A DNA stretch of 64,000 bases from Aphrocallistes beatrix (lineage: Eukaryota; Porifera; Hexactinellida; Sceptrulophora; Aphrocallistidae), in assembly GCA_963281255.1 (NCBI GenBank), contig OY725506.1:2399001-2463000 (forward strand), written 5' to 3'. Every line of letters starts with the position of its first letter. Within the stretch, counting starts at the first letter, position 1. The position numbers and the translations under genes are program-made. Below the pieces are notes generated by a model. That model was not told the DNA's origin. It saw only the letters and a program-made list of their open reading frames with translations, and did no database searches. Shown piece after piece: positions 56,690 to 64,000 of this stretch.

Positions 56690-57330
56690 ACAAGTGGGCT
56701 CAACTTGCTTGCGCTGCTTGGCTTGCGGACACTGCGTGTCCGCAGAGTCGCCCTGCGGCTGCCTGAAGTTAGAAGATCTAACCTATTTGGGGATTTTTTT
56801 ATTATATAAATATTGTAGACAAACGTTAATGAATAATTTCTCAAATAGATCCGAAAATTTAATATTCTAGATCAACATCCCTAAAACCCCATGTTCACCG
56901 TTGGAGGCAACCTCTATTAGCAAATTTTGTTGTTTAATTGCATTATGTATCTAATGTAAACAAAAGCAAACAGATAATTTATATTATTGACCTGAAAATG
57001 TAATATTCGAAATCTGCACCACTAAAAACCTCATGTCAACCGTTGGAAGCTAGTCTCTAACATATTTTTCAGATTTCTTTACTTTATGCATCTATTGTAA
57101 ACAAAAGTAAACAGATAATTTATCATATAGAGCTGAAAATACGATATTCGAAATCTATTGTTTTCCATTTCTTTTTCAGAGGTGCGAAAATTTCGCTTAG
57201 ATCAAATAACTTTATCGTAGTCATATCATTTGACACCTACATACCAATTTTAATATCACTATGACCTACCAATTCTCCAATCAATTCAGACAAACAAACC
57301 AAAATCCTAGCGTTTTAATATATAAGATTT
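56690..57330 (+). repeat. Short copy of the composite 140-bp repeat
   Basis: The head (CTTGCTTGCGCTGCTTGGC, CGGACACTGCGTGTCCGCAG) is followed by about three 140-bp units (ACCCCATGTTCACCGTTGG; AACCTCATGTCAACCGTTGG) and by the tail AGGTGCGAAAATTTCGCTTAG to ATATATAAGATT. Same order of parts as 12497-14052 but with fewer units. Confidence 0.8.
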
Positions 57331-57432
57331 ACTTAACAATTAATAAGGTTTTCCACCTTTAGGTTTAATGTTGCTATTAGTATTAATTATCGGTTTCTGG
57401 CGTATCGTGCTTGTACTAAAATAAACTGATGT

Positions 57433-57635
57433 CATGCATTCCAATTGTCCCATTTTTGGCAGGAAGTCCCTCTTTTTTGACTTTTCTATTGGGATAATTC
57501 CCCCTTTTTATATGAGTTTTCTCTATTATATCCCGTTTCTTATTGCTTGTATAAGGTTTTCTATTAGGTCCCACAGTGTTCCAAGAAAATCAACTCCGCG
57601 TTCCGGCTTTATATTGGCTCAAGTTATCTTGTATT
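57433..57635 (+). mobile_element. MITE, TGTCCCG family, decayed
   Basis: Contains CATTCCAATTGTCCCATTTTTGGCAGGAAG near the left end and GGCTCAAGTTATCTTGTA at the right end. A diverged copy; the 81-codon frame over it is not a gene. Confidence 0.65.
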
Positions 57636-58687
57636 CAAATCCTTATCAGCTGGCATACACTCCAAAATCATTGGCGTGACATCCCGGATTTTTAGCCATT
57701 TGAATTGTTACTTTAGTTTACTTGGGTTGTCGCGGTCAAATAAAGTCTAAGATTTGTCTAATACCAGTTATGATAAAATGAAGTTAGAGTCAGAATTGAG
57801 ACTACGATCTTACAATAAAGCATTTCATTTGGTAAACTATTTTCGACTCATTGTTAATTATCTATTTGATAGACTGGTATCCTGTTAAACCAGTCATGCA
57901 TCGGAAAATATGTAAATTGGGAGTTTGCCCATCCATCGTATAAATTTGCTAAATAGTGTATATTACAGGAAATTAACGCTCCATGGAATTATCGCATGGG
58001 AAATTAACGCGATTTAGAGAAATTCACGTTAATTACCAATATTATGATACATTGCATATGATTAAAGATAGTGTGACCGATTTCGAAATGTCACAGTATT
58101 CAGTTACATTTAATGACTCCATAGTATTTCATGCGTTCAGTGAATTAATTAACGAATTGAACCGAATGGCAAGCAATAGGCTGAATTAAATCTCATCCCC
58201 TAATAAAAACTAGCGCATTAAAATTACTTGTCGATCAATCTGATACACATTATCAGGGAAAATATTTTGTTTGAATATCATTATATACTACCATACGTCC
58301 AAATTCAAACTTCAGACTAATTTGTAGTGCTCACACGTGCATTCTCATAACTCTATGTAGCTTTTTCAGAAGGAAATTAGTTTAATTACCTCGGCTATTC
58401 CGACTTTGACACACTGATATTGCAACAGCTCTTAAATGCACACTGCATTTCTTAGATTAGCGTGTGAGGTTTTTAAAACAAACTTAAGAAGTAGCTTGAG
58501 GTACGATTACCTTCAAAATCAAATAAATATTTATTTTACGAAAAGTTATTTCACGGAATACTACTGATTGCAATGTAGTTGATAATTTTGAAATCAAATT
58601 CCTCACCTGTGCACGCATAACTGTGTCATTGACAAATATTTACTTCCTTGAGTCTCGAATAAATTATTTCGCATTTTTCCTATAGTT
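57636..58687. other. NLR upstream region, no gene supported
   Basis: A 68-codon frame at 57983-58189 has no recognisable domain. TTTTTCCTATAG at 58676-58687 is a good 3' splice site seven bases before the NLR ATG, so upstream noncoding exons of the NLR may lie here. Confidence 0.4.
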
Positions 58688-58694
58688 TTCAATA

Positions 58695-61600
58695 ATGAGT
58701 GAAGACCTTTCGGCTCTGGTACAGATAAGCGATGCCTTAGAACCAGAAACCATACGAAAACTTGTTGCCCTTTTATACATTCCTTCTGGTATTTGCGAAA
58801 ATGTCAATGAAGGTTCTGAATTCCTATATAAATTGAGAGAATGGGGTAAACATGATCCGTACATATTTTACCAAGGGTTAATTTCAATTGGTAGAGCCGA
58901 CCTTGCAGAAATGGCTGTTAAAGTCGAATGGTTGGCTATAGAGCATCCAACAGAGAGAATAGGATGTTTTCAGGAAGAAGAGTTATCGATTAAAACATTC
59001 GTCAGCTTACTGAAAACAGAGTTTCAAAGAAAAGACTGGTTTCGCATTTGTCTGCTAGTCCCAGGTCTGAAAGCTGAATCGCAATTTGATGCAAAAATGA
59101 AATTACTTATGAAAGAAGGATATATAACCAAAGATCTCACCCGTCTCATTGTGCTGATGTCCATGATTAAGAGAGATGATATTGGTGAACTCCTTCGGGA
59201 ATATCGAGTAGTATTCTTTGCATTCCACGAGACAGTTTTTAAGTTGCAATTCAACAAAGAAGTTGCTTCCCTCGAAAAAGAGATATCAGTATTGGAAAGA
59301 TCTTTGAAAATATTTATCGAATTACAGAATAAAAAAGTAAAACAAATGCTTGATGATGATAAACCAGTCAATATAGAATCAGTTTATGTAGATTTAACAA
59401 TTATCGAAGAAGAACCGAGACCAGTCAATCTCGAGGATGAAACCACGTATAATGAAATTGCTTACCTTCGTGAAATAGCAAACAAAAAAATAGAAATTAG
59501 TCCAGTGGATTTCACTAAAGAAATACGAGATTGTGGAGTGACCAACCGGGAAATATGGTGCTTAATTGGCAATCCTGGTTGTGGAAAAAGTTTTCTATGT
59601 CATAGGACAGCACTGCGATTCAGTAAAGGGGAACTCCCACAATTTTCATTCTCCGTATCGATTCTATGCAGAAACTCGGACTGGCACGAAATGGAGAAAT
59701 CGAGAGATAAAATCGGGAAAGTTATCGAGGGTGAATTCATACAAAAATGGTTGCGCTTGTCAATGCCAGTAGGTCCTAGCTGGACTGTCGACTTGTCAAA
59801 GCATCTAGTCGAGTCAGATGGTGACGGTCTCCTTATAATAATGGACGGCTTGGACGAATTCTTAAAAGAGGTTCCCTTCCAACAAACTCTCTTTTCTTAC
59901 TCCTAACTCGCAAGGCACTAACTCAATCTACTATCATAGTGACAAGTCGACCAGGAGCCTACACGAAGATTTCACAAGAACATACACTCAATATAGACAG
60001 ATTCTTTCAGGTTTTGGGCTTTTCCCCCGAAAACAGAGATCTTTACTTCCAAATACAACTGCCTCAAGTTGAAAAACAGAATCAATTAAAAGAACTTCTT
60101 CATCTCCACGATGAGATAAACCAGCTGAGCTTAATTCCTGTGAATGCGTCATTGTTTGCAGCTCTCGTCCGCGGGACTGACAATATCACTGCACATACTC
60201 TAACCAATCTCTATTCAGAGTTAATTGCATACTTGATTCGTCGACAACTGAACAGAATGGGACTGGAACGCATGTCTACAAAATCCCTCTTCACTCAAGT
60301 TCCCAATGTTAAGGAATGTTTGTTTAAAATCGGAGAGCTGGCATACCTCAGAATCTACAGTCGTGAGTTGATATGTACTAAAGATATTCTAATCACAATA
60401 GACAAGGAGGAGAAATCCTGTCAATGCCTAGGTCTAGCTGAAGAACACATAAGAAAAGACCAGCTGGGTCGAATAATGCGTGTGTGGTCCTTTGCGCACT
60501 TAACGATCCAGGAATTCATCGGTGCCTTCTGGTTATTTTCCTGTTCATGGCGAGACCAGTGCTTAAGCACACGTTATATAGTCAACACTGAAGAGACGTT
60601 TGTGATGTTTAAAATGAATTTCAGATTTCTATGCGGTTTATTATCTGACTCTGCTCGAAATGTATTAAGCATACTCTATCAATATCTCCCTGCACTTCCA
60701 ATTCCAATGGAAATTATGCCTATGAAAGTTCAATTAAAATATGAACATTCCTTTTTTTCCATAATTCCAATGACTGAGTATTTGGGTTGGATTGAATTTA
60801 CAAAGACTTTCATTGTAATTTCTGAAATTCTTTCTGAATGTAACTCGGAATCTATTAATAAATCCTATTCCATTGTCCGTCAATTCCTCCCTAATAAAAT
60901 GTATTTATACATCAGTAGTACCATTTCACCAAATGAATGGAAATGTTTCCTACAAACTCTTCCCCTCCTAAAATCCATTCAACTTATTCAATTCGACACT
61001 GAGTACATCAATCTGTCTCAATTCAGGTCATTGTTGATACAACTAAATTCATGCTCACTAAGCTTATTAGCTATGACTTTGACTGTGAAAAGTGAAGACT
61101 TTTCTTCCACTATTATATCCTATAGTAATACGATTATGGAGAGCAATATACGATTTGAAACTAAGATTAGCTTAGAATTTTATGGTTATGAGCCCACAGA
61201 CACTGAAACAGATTTTTTCTCTAAAAATATTTTCCTCTTTCAGGATATTTGTTTATATGACACAGGATTATCAACTCAATCTGTGGAGCAGTTGTGTCAT
61301 CAGTTTATTTCTACAGATATCTTGTATTATTATCCTTATTATTCCTCTGGTTTCACTAGCTACGTCACAATACTGAGACATTACAGCACAGCTGCACAGC
61401 TGAATAGTTTATATCTCTATAATATTCCTAAAGGTTGTGTCAAGCTATTACGATCACTTTTACCTCTACTCTCCAATCTTCAGGAGATAGGATTGTATGG
61501 AGGTGCAGGAGCTCCTTGTGCATCATTACTACCTCATATAAGCACACTCTCCAATCTCAAATTCCTAGGTCTACATCCTGGATATACTGAGACTAGTTAT

Positions 61601-62089
61601 AAAGAGTTTTTTCCAATCATTCTTGAATCAAACACTGCCTCCCTGAGGGGTTTAGAATTATGTTTTATACATTATTTCGGACTAAACAATTGGAGTGAAC
61701 TTCTGTATCCTCTTCTAAATTGCCCGAATTTAGTAGATATTCAGCTTAATTACATCAAACTACAGGAAGATGACGCCGCACTCTGGGGTAGAGTAATGAC
61801 TACTCTCAGATGCTTAACTCATTTGTTTATGTGGAATGTACCACTATCTGATTCTGCTCTGTCATCTCTATGTGCAGGACTTCTACATCATCCTAACATC
61901 AGGTGTATAGTACTACAGTCCTGTAAGCTGAATCCTAACTCCTGCAATATTTTTAGACAGCTCATACCCACTGTAGCACCATTGGAAAAACTTGACATTA
62001 GTAGTAATAGACTCTCAATACGAAATCCAGATCCTACGAAGCTTCTTAGACAGACAGCTGAACTTTATTCTTTAACTCTTGAATGTTAG
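58695..62089 (+). CDS. NLR immune receptor: two DED-like folds, NACHT, LRR; one frameshift
   Basis: Residues 1-80 form a death-effector-like fold with the R-x-D-L signature (R67, D69, L70 in IGRADL). Residues about 98-172 look like a second such fold (R160, D162, I163 in IKRDDI). A coiled coil follows (about 185-216), then the NACHT NTPase: Walker A GNPGCGKS at 292-299 and Walker B LLIIMDGLDEF at 379-389. The frame slips by one base between about 59865 and 59900. In the second frame sensor 1 appears as TIIVTSRPGA, then the NACHT-associated FAHLTIQEFIGAFWL, then ribonuclease-inhibitor-like LRRs (from about 61440 to the stop). Such receptors sense danger inside the cell and recruit death-fold partners. 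Apart from the slip about 1130 codons are open, so a sequencing error or very recent inactivation is possible. The next copy at 17998-18777 keeps only the LRRs. Confidence 0.88.
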
Positions 62090-62365
62090 TATTACTAACT
62101 TGATATCTGAATTACCTGATTTATACCTGATTTATTTACTTGTATATGACTTTCCAAATTGATTAATTTGTTTTTACACGTATAATGTTGTTTATTAACT
62201 TCGGTTCTTATTACAATGCATCTTGTTGCGATTTCTCAATTATATCATCCGATAATCAAATGGGATTTATTAAATAGTCTTCATCCTGGATATTTGAAGT
62301 GAATAGATGCACATAATAATGGGTATGCCATAACCTACTCTAATAATGCTTCACATTAAAATAAC
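62090..62365. other. NLR 3' flank
   Basis: The sequence after the stop matches the flank of the LRR pseudogene (18778-18830 and 19313-19500), which shows that the duplicated unit included at least 200 bp of 3' DNA. No gene inside. Confidence 0.6.
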
Positions 62366-62367
62366 CA

Positions 62368-62440
62368 AGGATGCGGGAATAGCCGAATGGATTAAAACAC
62401 GATTAGCCTAAATCGTATCGGATAGGCATTTAGAATGTAT
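62368..62440 (+). other. tRNA-like fragment (A box present, B box absent)
   Basis: GCGGGAATAGCCGAATGGATT includes a good pol III A box (TAGCCGAATGG), and ACGAT...ATCGT pair like an anticodon stem. No GGTTCRA-type B box follows, and no acceptor stem closes. It resembles a Leu/Ser tRNA-derived pseudogene or the head of a SINE. Confidence 0.3.
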
Positions 62441-62474
62441 TACCAGCATATATAACAGGGCATCAAAGCACACG

Positions 62475-62960
62475 CACTACCCGGACAAAAGTATTCGACC
62501 ACCACGAAAACCTCCATACAAATAGTATTAAAGTGGATCTACTCATAATGGAATATGTACTCAAACAGTAAGACATATTCTATTTTTTTTTCAGATTCGT
62601 AAACTACATATCCGAATTACTAATTTTTGAACTTTCAATACAAATACTAATTCACATGTAGAAAATGAACAACTTCTGCCACTTGGTGTATAATCGCCAC
62701 CACATATAATTGCCGTGACTCGAGACAAGTTGCATCAAGTATCAAAGGTAGATTTTTATAATTTTGGGAGTTAGTAATTGAGTTGAGGATCTCAATTATG
62801 AGTAATTAGAAGAATGTGTAGATTATGAATTACTAAAGTAGAAATCAAAAATAGTAGTATTTCTAACAGTTTGAGTACATATTCCTTAATGGATAGATCC
62901 ATTTTAATACTATTTGTATGGAGGTTTCTTTGGTGGCTGAATACTTTTGTCCGGGTACTG
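62475..62960. mobile_element. Mariner-like foldback MITE, second complete copy
   Basis: The left end is CACTACCCGGACAAAAGTAT and the right end the inverted ATACTTTTGTCCGGGTACTG followed by TA. The arms pair over long stretches (CCTCCATACAAATAGTATTAA against TTAATACTATTTGTATGGAGG in pieces). Related to 20728-21206 at the ends, different in the middle. Confidence 0.88.
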
Positions 62961-62962
62961 TA

Positions 62963-63779
62963 TATCAGTTGTCAAAATTTCGATTAGTCATCATATCATC
63001 GCAACAAGTCATTTTAAGCACGATTTTGGCAATTTTCTAAGCTGTTTTAAGCCTACTTCTAAATGTTATTAAGGGAGAATTTTTGTGTGAAATATAGTGA
63101 GCCAATGAATTGCCTAGAATTGATGCAGATGTATTTGTTTGTGTACAGGGTGTACCATAATTATTGCCTTATTTTGAATTTTCTTTATTTGACCAATACT
63201 CCTCTACTAGAGCACTTTTCCCAAGTTCACTGTGATAAAGTTATTAACTACCCTTATACAGTAACAAAATATGTAAAACTATTTGAGCTACACAATAGCC
63301 TTTGTAGAATATTTGTATAATGATAAAGCCCTAAATCATCACTTATACATGTACAGGTGACCCAAATTGCTTTTCTGAATAAAATTTCAATAAAGCTATT
63401 AGAAGGTTTATTTCAATTTCTTTTGATGAACCACCTTCTGACTGCTACATATTACTGAAATACTTTCTAATAACTTTATTTTTAAATAATTTGCATTCAA
63501 ATTTGAGGACCAAGACATCCTTAAGTGAGTATTTATGATAAAAACATATCTTACTGAGCCTATTGTGTAGCTACTACGATGCTAACTTTTTAATTACCAT
63601 TTAAGGGGATTTAATAACTTCAATAAAGAGAAATTTGACTTAGTGCTCTAGATGGCTAGTATTGGCAATATTATATCTCAAAATTCCTAATAGGGCAATA
63701 ATTATGGGACACTGTACATTGTTGTTGAAACAACATTTCCTGTCATAATTAATAATATATATATTTGTCACCTTTTGGG
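62963..63779. other. No gene supported
   Basis: An 85-codon frame at 63063-63320 without a recognisable domain overlaps text with TATTGCC/GGCAATA words near 63165 and 63700 (GGTGTACCATAATTATTGCC and GGGCAATAATTATGGGACAC). Those words may be the inverted ends of another MITE of about 560 bp. Confidence 0.4.
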
Positions 63780-63945
63780 GGCGAAGGTGTGAAATTCCGC
63801 TTAGTCCTCCGAATTTCCTTGTAAAATGTTATTTCACACCTCCATGTCATTTTTCAAGTTTCTAGCTCCTGCCAATTCCTCAATCAGCTCGAACAAACAG
63901 ACAAACAAAAAAACCATCGAATTTTAATATATAAGATATTAATAT
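63780..63945 (+). repeat. Tail of the composite repeat family
   Basis: GAAGGTGTGAAATTCCGCTTAG, then CAATTCCTCAATCAGCTCGA, CAAACAGACAAACAAAAAAA and the end TTTTAATATATAAGATA. Matches the tails at 13909-14052 and 57178-57330. The text after it (ATTTCAGTCTTCTATC) resembles the body of the CRE repeat and runs off the window. Confidence 0.75.
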
Positions 63946-64000
63946 ACACCTGTGATCAAAATTTCAGTCTTCTATCACATATAATAGTCCATGCACCAGG

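Noticed and set aside
53470..58690. Hidden genes in the long gap before the NLR
   Set aside because: Only short frames without domains; nothing beyond MITE copies and a composite repeat could be supported.
62368..62440. Functional tRNA gene
   Set aside because: The A box is good but there is no B box or acceptor stem; reported only as a tRNA-like fragment.

Overview
The window is animal (metazoan) nuclear DNA that is AT-rich and very dense in transposons. Evidence for a eukaryote is consensus splice sites, a poly(A) signal, TATA-box context, and the superfamilies present: hAT, pogo/mariner-like, P-like THAP, Mutator-like (MULE), PIF/Harbinger and Ty3/gypsy. A NACHT-LRR receptor with N-terminal death folds and a 2A-like peptide point to an early-branching or marine invertebrate. 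A sponge is my best guess, but this is inference and cannot be proved from the window.

Host genes are few. At 9112-10941 an uninterrupted 609-codon frame encodes a YtcJ-type amidohydrolase. At 58695-62089 lies an NLR immune-receptor gene (two DED-like death folds, NACHT, leucine-rich repeats) broken by one frameshift. A decayed LRR-only paralogue sits at 17998-18777. A possible spliced noncoding transcript with duplicated small exon cassettes lies at about 34.4-43.2 kb. I see no rRNA gene, intact tRNA, CRISPR array or bacterial operon.

Layout. 0-5.8 kb: dispersed repeats and a GTAT microsatellite. 5.8-8.8 kb: a hAT element inside another hAT element, both with exact 8-bp target duplications. 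9.1-11.1 kb: the amidohydrolase. 11.4-15.8 kb: repeat families with GC-rich hairpins, a 140-bp tandem array and TGACGTCA palindromes. 15.8-19.3 kb: gypsy remnant, hAT scraps, LRR pseudogene and a transposon made of short repeats. 20.7-31 kb: the most interesting locus. 31-47 kb: repeats, a diverged satellite and the exon cassettes. 49.2-53.5 kb: a PIF/Harbinger gene pair. 53.5-58.7 kb: little. 58.7-62.1 kb: the NLR. 62.4-64 kb: repeats.

The 21.4-29.7 kb locus reads as one large transposon of roughly 8.3 kb. Its ends are inverted copies of a 186-bp repeat (four on the left, one on the right). Between them lies the wreck of one long protein: a 2A-like ribosome-skipping motif on its own spliced exon, an N-terminal region, a Cys-rich segment, a MULE (Phantom/Foldback-NOF-like) DDE transposase and an OTU-type cysteine protease at the C-terminus. 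A P-like THAP transposon with perfect 30-bp inverted ends and a 7-bp target duplication landed inside this gene, and a pogo-like MITE then landed inside the P-like transposase. A related P-like element with 32-bp perfect ends sits inside the Harbinger nuclease at 51.4-53.1 kb. The nesting order can be read from the target duplications, so the window is a stratified record of transposon waves.
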